Assembly (NCBI GenBank): GCA_964633405.1
Contig: CAZWFV010000010.1
Span: forward strand, 1-21,411
Length of the DNA: 21,411 nucleotides
Origin: JAMCRD01 sp964633405
GTDB taxonomy: Bacteria; Patescibacteriota; Minisyncoccia; UBA6257; Colwellbacteraceae
Reading direction: 5' to 3'
Shown: one piece after another, positions 1-6,030 of the stretch
How the letters are laid out: every line of letters starts with the position of its first letter
Position numbering within the stretch: position 1 is the stretch's first letter
Notes under the pieces: model-generated
Seen by the model: only the letters and a program-made list of their open reading frames with translations
Database searches by the model: none
Told to the model about the DNA's origin: nothing
Program-made: the position numbers and the translations under genes

Positions 1-54
1 TAGAACGCTGTCCTGATAAGACAGAGGCCGAAGGTTCGATTCCTTCCACGCCCA
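1..54 (+). tRNA. tRNA-Ile (GAT anticodon), 5' end cut off by window edge
   Basis: The anticodon stem CTGTC/GACAG encloses the 7-nt loop CTGATAA, giving anticodon GAT (isoleucine). The T arm GAAGG-TTCGATT-CCTTC (30-46), the 3' acceptor strand CACGCCC (47-53) and discriminator A54 follow. The acceptor 5' strand and most of the D arm lie outside the window. The bases after the discriminator are CCG, so CCA is not encoded and must be added by a nucleotidyltransferase. The next tRNA begins 19 nt downstream, so the two are probably transcribed together. Confidence 0.95.
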
Positions 55-73
55 CCGGCATCTTTTATACAGG

Positions 74-145
74 GCGCGATTAGCTCAGTGGTAGAGCGCT
101 TCATTGACATTGAAGAGGTCGCAGGTTCGATCCCTGCATCGCGCA
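74..145 (+). tRNA. tRNA-Val (GAC anticodon)
   Basis: This is a complete cloverleaf. Acceptor GCGCGAT (74-80) pairs with ATCGCGC (138-144), and the discriminator is A145. The D arm carries the GCTC...GAGC stem. The anticodon stem CTTCA/TGAAG surrounds loop TTGACAT, anticodon GAC (valine). The T arm is GCAGG-TTCGATC-CCTGC. CCA is not encoded (CAA follows). It lies just downstream of tRNA-Ile, probably in one transcript. Confidence 0.97.
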
Positions 146-161
146 CAAAGCGATAAAAGCC

Positions 162-167
162 TATAAT
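162..167 (+). promoter_or_regulatory. -10 box (TATAAT) for the beta-flower gene
   Basis: A perfect TATAAT hexamer ends 6 nt before the ATG at 174. The expected transcription start therefore falls on the A of the start codon, giving a leaderless mRNA. No convincing -35 box is seen; that position falls in the tRNA-Val acceptor stem. Confidence 0.55.
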
Positions 168-173
168 ACCCGT

Positions 174-449
174 ATGGTTAAGATTGAAGGCAATGATATC
201 TTCCGCGACGGTTCGAAGATAGGCTGGGTTGATGGCAACCACATTTGGAACCGCGATGGGAAGAAGGTCGGCTATTTCGAAGAGAACTATATCTATAACA
301 TGGGCGGGGACAAAATGGCCTACCTGGAGGGAGATTCTCTTTACGCTGGGAACGGTGGCGATAAGATATCTCTGGACAATATAAATCAAGGAATGTCGGG
401 CGGAGTGCTCCCGGACATTGCCAAGTGTGCTATATACATCCTATTATAG
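174..449 (+). CDS. Small 4-fold beta-flower repeat protein
   Basis: This 91-residue protein has four tandem units of about 15-17 residues over residues 1-68. Each follows the pattern of an aromatic or hydrophobic strand, then E/D-G-N/D, then I-W/Y/F, then a turn with G-x-K and I/V-G-Y/W. The pattern matches the 4-fold beta-flower domain family of small propeller-like proteins, for which I know no established biochemical role. The tail (about 75-91) is hydrophobic and could be a short helix. There is no signal peptide and no Shine-Dalgarno sequence. The ATG sits exactly where transcription should start from the TATAAT at 162-167. The stop codon overlaps the -10 box of the next gene. The family assignment is from the repeat pattern alone. 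Confidence 0.75.
   Translation: MVKIEGNDIFRDGSKIGWVDGNHIWNRDGKKVGYFEENYIYNMGGDKMAYLEGDSLYAGNGGDKISLDNINQGMSGGVLPDIAKCAIYILL
418..447 (+). promoter_or_regulatory. Promoter of the RluA-family gene
   Basis: TTGCCA (418-423) and TATTAT (442-447) are 18 nt apart. The predicted start near 454 leaves a 15-nt leader before the GTG at 469. The promoter lies inside the 3' end of the preceding gene. Confidence 0.5.
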
Positions 450-468
450 TCGACTCTAATCTTAGAAA

Positions 469-1191
469 GTGTTCGATTTAAAAGTAATCTATGAGGACGA
501 TAATCTCCTGGCGGTCAACAAACCGGCGGGAATCTTGGTGCATCCGATAGCTACGGGCGGCGGCGAAGAAACCGTAGTCGATTGGCTGAAGGTAAATCGT
601 CCGCAGGTGCGCGGGGTGGGGGACGACTCAGATCTCCGTCCAGGCATAGTCCACCGCTTGGATCGGGACACTTCAGGGGTGCTGATTGTGGCTAAAACCC
701 AGCAGTATTTCGAATATCTTAAGTCGCTATTCCAGACCCGCGAGCTGAATAAAACATATCTGGCCTTGGTTTACGGAAAGATGCTCAAAGGCGGCACGAT
801 AGACAAACCCATTGGCATTAGGAACGGCAGTATCAGAAGGACTGTCACCTCAAAGCACGCCAGGATGGTTAAAGCGGCGGTCACCGATTTCAGAATCAAA
901 GGATACGTCGAGGTTGATACCGGCCGAGGCCGAGAGGAGTGCACTGTGCTCGAGGTTATGCCGCATACCGGCAGAACGCACCAAATCAGAGTTCACCTGG
1001 CCTCGATCGGACTCCCCGTGGTGGGTGATAAACTGTACGGCGGGAAGAGTCGTACCAAAGGCAAAGCCGGTCCGCTGTATCTGCACGCCTATTCCCTGGA
1101 GCTTCCGCTTGAGACCGGTAAGCGGGTGATGATAGTCGCCGACCCGCCGAAAGGGCTGGCCGATATTATAAGTCGGGCCGTTTTAACTTGA
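469..1191 (+). CDS. RluA-family RNA pseudouridine synthase
   Basis: This is a 240-residue enzyme that isomerises specific uridines in rRNA or tRNA to pseudouridine. The hallmark HRLDRDTSG is at residues 62-70, with D65 as the catalytic aspartate. The N-terminal strand with DDNLLAVNKPAG (residues 10-21) and the later GRTHQIRVHL motif are typical of the RluA/RluC/RluD group. There is no N-terminal S4 domain, so it resembles the shorter RluA-like members in architecture; the exact target (23S positions or tRNA position 32) cannot be told from sequence. The start is GTG at 469 because conserved sequence begins immediately and the upstream promoter fits. The stop codon lies within the -35 box of rplS. 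Confidence 0.93.
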   Translation: MFDLKVIYEDDNLLAVNKPAGILVHPIATGGGEETVVDWLKVNRPQVRGVGDDSDLRPGIVHRLDRDTSGVLIVAKTQQYFEYLKSLFQTRELNKTYLALVYGKMLKGGTIDKPIGIRNGSIRRTVTSKHARMVKAAVTDFRIKGYVEVDTGRGREECTVLEVMPHTGRTHQIRVHLASIGLPVVGDKLYGGKSRTKGKAGPLYLHAYSLELPLETGKRVMIVADPPKGLADIISRAVLT

Positions 1192-1216
1192 CTTTATAAC
1201 CACTGCACAATAAACT
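1188..1216 (+). promoter_or_regulatory. Candidate rplS promoter
   Basis: TTGACT (1188-1193) overlaps the stop of the upstream gene. A weak -10, TAAACT (1211-1216), follows after 17 nt. The predicted start near 1223 is about 4 nt before the ATG at 1227. The -35 is good and the -10 is poor (4 of 6 bases). Confidence 0.4.
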
Positions 1217-1226
1217 TCCCTCCGAG

Positions 1227-1523
1227 ATGGATAAGGAAATTTCCAATAAGATAAGGCCCGGAAGCAGGGTAAAGGTGCACGAGAAAAGCGGCAGCGTATT
1301 TGAGGGCGTGGTTATAGCCAGGAAACACGGCAATGAGATCGGTGCTACTTTCATGGTCAGATCTACTGTTGCTGACGTCGGGGTGGAGAAGATCTATCCA
1401 ATAAACTCGCCGACCGTCTTGAAAATTGATATCTTAAGCTCCCCTCAGAAAATCCACCGCTCGAAGTTGTATTATCTGCGCAGTTTATCCGCCAGAAATA
1501 CCAGACAGAAGCTCAAGACTTAA
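1227..1523 (+). CDS. rplS: 50S ribosomal protein L19 (bL19)
   Basis: This 98-residue protein is a recognisable bL19, which sits at the 30S-50S interface near helix 14 of 16S rRNA. Diagnostic segments in order are IRPGSRVKVHEK (about 9-20), VFEGVVIARK (24-33), TFMVRS with VGVEKIYPINSP, and the C-terminal KLYYLR. It is shorter than the usual 110-120 residues, with a trimmed N-terminal helix and less basic tail. In many bacteria rplS follows trmD/rimM; here it stands alone after a pseudouridine synthase and is followed by a strong terminator, so it is its own transcription unit or the end of a two-gene unit. No Shine-Dalgarno sequence precedes the ATG. Confidence 0.95.
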   Translation: MDKEISNKIRPGSRVKVHEKSGSVFEGVVIARKHGNEIGATFMVRSTVADVGVEKIYPINSPTVLKIDILSSPQKIHRSKLYYLRSLSARNTRQKLKT

Positions 1524-1560
1524 AATAATAAAAACCGCCCCATCGGCGGTTTTTATTATT
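1524..1560 (+). terminator. Bidirectional intrinsic terminator after rplS
   Basis: A perfect 16-bp inverted repeat (1524-1539 with 1545-1560) surrounds a 5-nt loop, CCATC. The core is CCGCC/GGCGG flanked by A5 and T5 tracts, so it can terminate in either direction. It begins right after the rplS stop codon. Confidence 0.93.
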
Positions 1561-1590
1561 ACGCTATGTGGTATACGCCTATTACTGAGG

Positions 1591-1596
1591 CATAAT
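1591..1596 (+). promoter_or_regulatory. Candidate -10 box for the homing endonuclease gene
   Basis: CATAAT ends 8 nt before the ATG at 1605, which would give a leader of 1-2 nt. No good -35 is visible. Confidence 0.35.
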
Positions 1597-1604
1597 TTAG
1601 TCTT

Positions 1605-2258
1605 ATGTATAGGGGATATAGAGCAAAAATAAAATGGTCGTCCGAATTAGCTTATGTGGTTGGTCTTATCGCTACAGACGGGTGTCTATACAAAGACGGC
1701 AGACACCTAGCCTTTGTCTCTAAAGATCTGCAATTGGTGGAAACTTTTAAGAAATGCCTAGGTCTAAAAGTGAAAATCACTGAGAAGCCAAGCGGATTCT
1801 CTAAAAGAGCCTTCGCATATTGGGTACAATTCGGCGACGTCAATCTATACAAGTTCCTACTGGATATAGGGATTACTCCACATAAATCCAAGACTATAGG
1901 GATTATAAAGATTCCAGACAAATACTTTTTCGACTTCCTAAGAGGCTCATTTGATAGAGATGGTACTTTTTATGCATATTGGGACAAACGTTGGGCCTCC
2001 AGCTATATGTTTTACATGGTTTTTATATCAGCCAGTAAAGAACATTTATTATGGATAAGGGAACAGTGTAATAGGCTGCTGTCCGTTTATGGGCACATGA
2101 ACGATTACCAAACAGCGGGAGTTTTCCAGTTGCGGTATGCCAAGAACGAAACTATCAAACTGATAAGAGCGCTGTACTCCAGTGGAAGTGTTTATAAGCT
2201 TGAAAGGAAATATAGGAAAGTCTATGATGCGTTAGCAGTGAACTACGGAATTCGTTGA
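1605..2258 (+). CDS. Free-standing two-motif LAGLIDADG homing endonuclease
   Basis: This 217-residue protein carries two LAGLIDADG-type helices. The first, LAYVVGLIATDG, is at residues 15-26 and ends in acidic D25. The second, FLRGSFDRDG, is at 111-120 with D117/D119. Two motifs about 94 residues apart are the layout of monomeric LAGLIDADG nucleases, which cut one long DNA site. Basic and aromatic residues between and after the motifs fit DNA-binding saddles. The gene is not inside a recognisable intron or intein. It sits between the rplS terminator and tRNA-Leu, ending 6 nt before that tRNA. It looks richer in A+T than its neighbours, which fits horizontal arrival. Its 3' end contains the apparent tRNA-Leu promoter. 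Whether it is active, and what it cuts, is not visible. Confidence 0.85.
   Translation: MYRGYRAKIKWSSELAYVVGLIATDGCLYKDGRHLAFVSKDLQLVETFKKCLGLKVKITEKPSGFSKRAFAYWVQFGDVNLYKFLLDIGITPHKSKTIGIIKIPDKYFFDFLRGSFDRDGTFYAYWDKRWASSYMFYMVFISASKEHLLWIREQCNRLLSVYGHMNDYQTAGVFQLRYAKNETIKLIRALYSSGSVYKLERKYRKVYDALAVNYGIR
2200..2228 (+). promoter_or_regulatory. Promoter of tRNA-Leu, embedded in the endonuclease gene
   Basis: TTGAAA (2200-2205) and TATGAT (2223-2228) are exactly 17 nt apart. This predicts a start near 2235 and a 30-nt leader before the tRNA at 2265. Both boxes lie within the last 20 codons of the homing endonuclease gene. Confidence 0.65.
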
Positions 2259-2264
2259 ATTGTT

Positions 2265-2346
2265 GCCCGGGTGCTGAAATTGGTATACAGGCGCGTTTGA
2301 GGTGCGCGTGCCGCAAGGCGTGGAGGTTCAAGTCCTCTCCCGGGCA
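2265..2346 (+). tRNA. tRNA-Leu (GAG anticodon)
   Basis: Acceptor GCCCGGG (2265-2271) pairs with CCCGGGC (2339-2345), and the discriminator is A2346. The anticodon loop TTGAGGT gives GAG (leucine). A long variable arm of class II type is present as GCC-GCAA-GGC, and the T arm is GGAGG-TTCAAGT-CCTCT. The gene is uninterrupted and has no intron. CCA is not encoded. The next coding gene begins 14 nt after it. Confidence 0.96.
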
Positions 2347-2360
2347 CATAGCCATATAGA

Positions 2361-3137
2361 ATGAGAGTCACATTTCTTAATGTCTGGGGCGGTAAAATAT
2401 TTGAACCGCTCATGGATTTCATACGTAGGTCGGCGGGTTCCACAGACCTGTTTTGTTTCCAGGAAACATTCAACGCCGACAAGGACTTGGACCTTAGTCA
2501 TATATTTCCCGGCTTGAGGTCAAGCATATTTGAGGAGCTTAGCGCTGTTCTATCCGACTACAGAGCCTTCTTCTCACCGACGAACCGAATCGATATCGGT
2601 GGGACTAGAGCCGCCGACGGCTTGGCCATTTTCAGCCGAAAGAACATAACCATTGATTCCGAAGGTGCCATAGTTATATTCATGAATCCCACCGAAAAGA
2701 AACCTTTGGAGAGAACCAAGAACATGCAATACGTCAGACTTGTTTATAATGGCAAGAGGATTACCTTGTGCAACATCCATGGAACCACCTACCCAGGCGA
2801 TAAGCTCGACACCCCCGATCGCATAAAGCAATCGGCCGCAGTCGTTGATTTCCTTTCGAAAGAAGAAGGAGAGAAGATCCTCGGCGGCGACTTCAATCTC
2901 ATGCCGCAGACTGAGAGTATAGGAATGATTGAGGCTTCCGGTATGGCCGACTTGATAAAGAACTTCAAAATATCCTCGACTCGCAGCGATATCAGTTACG
3001 AAGCATATAGCTCTTCCGAAATACAGCAGCACTTTGCCGATTTCGTTTTTACCTCCAGGGGTATAGCCGTGAAGGGTTTTGAGGCGCCGAGGTTGAACAT
3101 ATCCGATCACCTGCCACTCATCCTGGATTTCGATTAA
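2361..3137 (+). CDS. Endonuclease/exonuclease/phosphatase (EEP) superfamily enzyme
   Basis: This 258-residue single-domain protein has the full EEP catalytic set: N7 in the first strand, E35 (FQE), H140 (NIHG), D177 and N179 (GGDFN), D227 (FADF) and D249-H250 (SDH). The superfamily hydrolyses phosphodiester or phosphomonoester bonds using a divalent metal. Members include AP endonucleases of the ExoIII/Ape1 type, DNase I, sphingomyelinases and inositol phosphatases. Length and motif spacing do not decide the substrate. No signal peptide or membrane segment is seen, so it is probably cytoplasmic. It starts 14 nt after tRNA-Leu with no Shine-Dalgarno sequence and may share that transcript. It converges on the 3D-domain gene across a shared terminator. 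Confidence 0.88.
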   Translation: MRVTFLNVWGGKIFEPLMDFIRRSAGSTDLFCFQETFNADKDLDLSHIFPGLRSSIFEELSAVLSDYRAFFSPTNRIDIGGTRAADGLAIFSRKNITIDSEGAIVIFMNPTEKKPLERTKNMQYVRLVYNGKRITLCNIHGTTYPGDKLDTPDRIKQSAAVVDFLSKEEGEKILGGDFNLMPQTESIGMIEASGMADLIKNFKISSTRSDISYEAYSSSEIQQHFADFVFTSRGIAVKGFEAPRLNISDHLPLILDFD

Positions 3138-3139
3138 CG

Positions 3140-3166
3140 AATAAGACCCCTTGCCGGGGTCTTATT
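3140..3166 (+). terminator. Bidirectional terminator between convergent genes
   Basis: AATAAGACCCC (3140-3150) pairs perfectly with GGGGTCTTATT (3156-3166) around loop TTGCC, followed by T-rich sequence. It lies between the stops of the EEP gene (plus) and the 3D gene (minus) and can serve both. Confidence 0.9.
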
Positions 3167-3170
3167 TTAT

Positions 3171-3611
3171 TTATAGTACTTCTATATTTACCTTCCTGAT
3201 TCCGAAATCGATTGCCCTCTCCACGCTCGGCATCCATATGTCTATGCGGCCGTTGTCGTAGATATGGTTCATATGGTCCTCGACGGTGAATATCTGATTC
3301 CCGAACAGCTGGGGTATCTTTACCTTTGTCCCGAAAGGCAGCCAATTGGCGGCCAGGGTCCCCTGATGCACATGAACTCCGGAGGCGGTTATAAAGGGAT
3401 GGTCAGACGTCTCCTCGGGGACGCTGGCATAGGCCGTCGCCGTTACCTCGATATAGGCAGAGGCGGGGATGATGGCATCAGCAAGCAGGGCGCTCTGATA
3501 CTCCGGTTTTATCGGGGGAGGCTCAGCTGCGCCTTGGATTATGCCTATTTTAGTAGTTCCGATGAATACTAACAAAGCCACTAGGGCCAATTTCTTATAC
3601 ATTCCAGGCAT
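3171..3611 (-). CDS. Secreted 3D-domain protein (cell-wall type)
   Basis: This is a 146-residue exported protein. Residues 4-28 form a signal peptide or N-terminal anchor: KK followed by a hydrophobic stretch. The 3D domain covers about residues 53-146, named for three conserved aspartates, here D112 (TVED), D124 (GRIDIW) and D135 (AIDFG). TATAYAS (57-63) and TASG (76-78) are also conserved. The fold is a double-psi beta barrel related to MltA and RlpA, found in peptidoglycan-associated proteins such as YocH. A role in wall remodelling is inferred. There is no separate wall-binding domain. ATG at 3611 is chosen over the in-frame ATG at 3602 because a clear Shine-Dalgarno sequence lies 6 nt upstream. 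Confidence 0.87.
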   Translation of the reverse strand: MPGMYKKLALVALLVFIGTTKIGIIQGAAEPPPIKPEYQSALLADAIIPASAYIEVTATAYASVPEETSDHPFITASGVHVHQGTLAANWLPFGTKVKIPQLFGNQIFTVEDHMNHIYDNGRIDIWMPSVERAIDFGIRKVNIEVL

Positions 3612-3617
3612 TAAAAA

Positions 3618-3624
3618 CTCCCTT
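3618..3624 (-). promoter_or_regulatory. Shine-Dalgarno site of the 3D-domain gene
   Basis: On the minus strand AAGGGAG sits 6 nt before ATG 3611. It is the clearest ribosome binding site in the window, where most genes lack one. Confidence 0.75.
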
Positions 3625-3648
3625 CCGGGAATCTATTAATGTGCGCTT

Positions 3649-3678
3649 ATCCTAGCCTGAAAGGGGTATAATAGTCAA
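3649..3678 (-). promoter_or_regulatory. Promoter of the 3D-domain gene
   Basis: Read on the minus strand, TTGACT (3678-3673) and TAGGAT (3654-3649) are 18 nt apart. The predicted start is near 3642 with a leader of about 30 nt that holds the Shine-Dalgarno site. The -35 box abuts the recO -10 box on the other strand. Confidence 0.55.
3667..3672 (+). promoter_or_regulatory. -10 box (TATAAT) of recO
   Basis: A perfect TATAAT lies 13 nt before the recO ATG at 3686, so the leader would be about 7 nt. The -35 region is weak. It overlaps the divergent promoter of the 3D gene. Confidence 0.5.
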
Positions 3679-3685
3679 TACAATC

Positions 3686-4222
3686 ATGCTCGAACATTAT
3701 ACGACAGCTATTGTGCTTGATATAACCGATAAAGGGGAGCTTGATGCGATCATTACCTTGTATACCAGGGACTTCGGGAGGATAAACGCCAGGGCTAAGA
3801 GCATAAAAAAGATAACCTCCAAGCTGGCCGGCCATCTTATGCCCGGGAATTTGGTCCAAATACGGTTGATAGAGCGGGGGGAGGGAGGTGGTTTCCAGAT
3901 ATTGGATGCCTTGTCGGAAAGGCCGCCGAAGTTCGACCCGGAGCTCATGAAATTTATCCATATCCTGGACAGGATAGCGCCCGCGGGGCTGTCTGATCTC
4001 GGGTTGTGGCATGAAGCCGAGGGGGCTGTCGCCAGGGGCGAGTTCGGCCCGGCCCGTTACCGCCGCATTCTTTCCGATTTAGGACTCGATGTTGATTCTG
4101 CGGTCTGCGCCGAGTGCGGAAATAAGCACGTTGCCTATTTCATACCCCGAGATGTAACATTTCTTTGTAGCGATTCTATAAATAAATCAGGAAATTCCGA
4201 GTATGAAAGCGTCCGTATCTAA
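3686..4222 (+). CDS. recO: DNA repair protein RecO, short form
   Basis: RecO anneals single-stranded DNA and helps load RecA with RecR in the RecFOR pathway. The N-terminal OB-fold (about 1-80) is recognisable: TTAIVLDITDKGE, then TLYTRDFGRINARAKS, where the family has the TxxxGK/R pattern. A helical region follows, then a zinc-finger remnant with C141, C144 and C161. The position where a fourth cysteine is expected is S164. At 178 residues it is well below the usual 230-250; the C-terminal helical domain is shortened. The last 20 nt overlap the next gene's start. The short form may be normal for this lineage; no frameshift is needed to explain it. Confidence 0.82.
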   Translation: MLEHYTTAIVLDITDKGELDAIITLYTRDFGRINARAKSIKKITSKLAGHLMPGNLVQIRLIERGEGGGFQILDALSERPPKFDPELMKFIHILDRIAPAGLSDLGLWHEAEGAVARGEFGPARYRRILSDLGLDVDSAVCAECGNKHVAYFIPRDVTFLCSDSINKSGNSEYESVRI

Positions 4223-5981
4223 AATCGGTAGGATAAAAGCCTCCTCCCTATGGATAATAGGGATAGTTATTGCCGTGCTGGTCCTCGGTGTCGGTTTTTA
4301 TCTCTGGCATAGATCATCGGTCGAAGCTGTTTCAATAACCACCAACCTTGACCAGAATCCGGCCACCGTCGGCATACCGTTGACCGTGAAGATCGATCTG
4401 AGTAACAACTCCGGCAGCGACATCGGCGATATGCAGCTGTCCGTATCCCTGCCCCAGAGCCTGCCCCTGGCCGACGGTTCAGGTGCGTCCATGGTCAACA
4501 AGAGTATTGGGAACATATCCAAAGGATCGACGAACGAGCAGACCCTACAACTGATACCTCTCCCCGACCCCAACAATACTAGGACGGTAACCATAACCGC
4601 ATCGTATACCCTGGGATCGCTCAGTGCCCGTTTTCAAACCGCGTCGAATCTGAATATCAACGTACAAAATCTGCCCCTGACCTTGGCGCTTACCGCGCCA
4701 TCCACGGTGTTCTCCGGCGAGCAGTTTGAAACCACAGCGGCATACGGCCGGAGTTCCACGGGGGAAAGCAATCTAGACAGCAGCAGTACGCAATTCCCGC
4801 CCCTATCGGTCAATTTCATCTATCCCGATACCTTTTCCCTTGTCTCGGCCGACCCCTCTCCCGGGGCGGCCAACGGGGATATCTGGCTGATAGGACCGTT
4901 AAACAACGGCGATGTAGGCAAGATACTGGTCAGGGGTAAGATAAGCCTGCCCGACCAAACTCAGTTTGTTATGTCGGCCAACCTGTCGGCGAACATTCTC
5001 GGACAGAATTATGTAATTGCATCCAGCTCGGCTCCGGTTACAGTCAACGTCTCGCCCCTTTCCCTTGATATCACATTAAACAACTCGACCAGCACCGTTG
5101 CCCAATCCGGCGACACCCTGAACTACACCCTTAGCTACAAAAACAATACCCAAGTTGCCTTCCAGGCCGTCGTCATCAAAGCCGATATCGCCGGCAGCAT
5201 GTTGGACATGAATACTCTGCAATATCCAGGCGGAAACTTTGACCCGAACCGCGACGCCATCACCTGGGATTCCAATAGCACGCCTTCCCTCGGGTCGATT
5301 GCCCCGGGCGCAAGCGGAACAGTGACTTTCAGCGTAGCCTTGGATAAGAGCTACCCGATCTTCCAATTGAACGACAAGGACTTCTCGGCTAGAGTTAATG
5401 CCACAATAACCTCCCCAACCGTCCCTTATTTGATAACGGCTGACCAGACCATAAATACTGCCTCCTCGGTCACTAAGATCGGAGGGGAAATCTTGGTTGA
5501 CGCCAACGGATATTTCCGGGACGCACCATCCGGACTGATCAATTCGGGCCCTTGGCCGCCCAAGGTCGGAACGGCGACCGAATATACAATCCACTGGAAG
5601 CTGACCAACTATTCAACCGACCTGAGCAACGTTCAAGTTGAGGCTCAATTGTCTCCAGGAGTTACCTTCACTGGTCAATCCAGCGCCAATACCAGCTCCA
5701 CACCGCAATACGCTTCTTCGACTAACCAGATAGTGTGGAGCGTCGGCTCCTTGCCGGCGACCAGCGGAATACTGACGACAGCGCCCGAAGCTATATTCCA
5801 AGTCTCCGCCACCCCACAGTCGTCCAACATCGGTCAATATATGGATTTGCTGGAACCGACGGTATTGACCGCCCAGGACGACTTCACCGGTCTTCAACTT
5901 ACGGCCGGCAGCCCGGCGGTCTCTACACTGCTTCCCTCCGATACCACTGTGACCAGCGGACAGGGTTTGGTCACAAACTGA
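4203..5981 (+). CDS. Membrane-anchored surface protein with DUF11/CARDB-like beta repeats
   Basis: This 592-residue protein has one N-terminal membrane helix at about residues 15-36 (LWIIGIVIAVLVLGVGFYLW) and no later hydrophobic helix. It is therefore a type II surface protein with a large outer part. That part is rich in Ser, Thr, Asn and Asp. It contains about four Ig-like beta modules of 110-140 residues with the recurring pattern of asymmetric-strand phrases such as YTLSYKNNT, ITWDSNST and GSIAPGASGTVTF, and again IVWSVGSLPATSG, as in DUF11/CARDB proteins. The start overlaps recO by 20 nt in another frame, which suggests translational coupling. A role in adhesion or envelope structure is inference. 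The next gene has its own promoter. Confidence 0.75.
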   Translation: MKASVSKIGRIKASSLWIIGIVIAVLVLGVGFYLWHRSSVEAVSITTNLDQNPATVGIPLTVKIDLSNNSGSDIGDMQLSVSLPQSLPLADGSGASMVNKSIGNISKGSTNEQTLQLIPLPDPNNTRTVTITASYTLGSLSARFQTASNLNINVQNLPLTLALTAPSTVFSGEQFETTAAYGRSSTGESNLDSSSTQFPPLSVNFIYPDTFSLVSADPSPGAANGDIWLIGPLNNGDVGKILVRGKISLPDQTQFVMSANLSANILGQNYVIASSSAPVTVNVSPLSLDITLNNSTSTVAQSGDTLNYTLSYKNNTQVAFQAVVIKADIAGSMLDMNTLQYPGGNFDPNRDAITWDSNSTPSLGSIAPGASGTVTFSVALDKSYPIFQLNDKDFSARVNATITSPTVPYLITADQTINTASSVTKIGGEILVDANGYFRDAPSGLINSGPWPPKVGTATEYTIHWKLTNYSTDLSNVQVEAQLSPGVTFTGQSSANTSSTPQYASSTNQIVWSVGSLPATSGILTTAPEAIFQVSATPQSSNIGQYMDLLEPTVLTAQDDFTGLQLTAGSPAVSTLLPSDTTVTSGQGLVTN

Positions 5982-5985
5982 TTCT

Positions 5986-6015
5986 TTGAAGCCGTTGCAA
6001 TATATCTGCTACAAT
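5986..6015 (+). promoter_or_regulatory. Promoter of glycyl-tRNA synthetase
   Basis: TTGAAG (5986-5991) and TACAAT (6010-6015) are 18 nt apart. The predicted start is near 6022, 9 nt before the ATG at 6031. Confidence 0.6.
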
Positions 6016-6030
6016 CAAATAAATTGAGCA

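Noticed and set aside
1605..2346. Homing endonuclease as part of an intron in tRNA-Leu
   Set aside because: The tRNA is intact and uninterrupted from 2265 to 2346, and the nuclease ends 6 nt before it.
2574..3110. 178-residue minus-strand open frame
   Set aside because: It lies fully antisense to the EEP gene, which has all catalytic motifs; the antisense product shows no recognisable domain.
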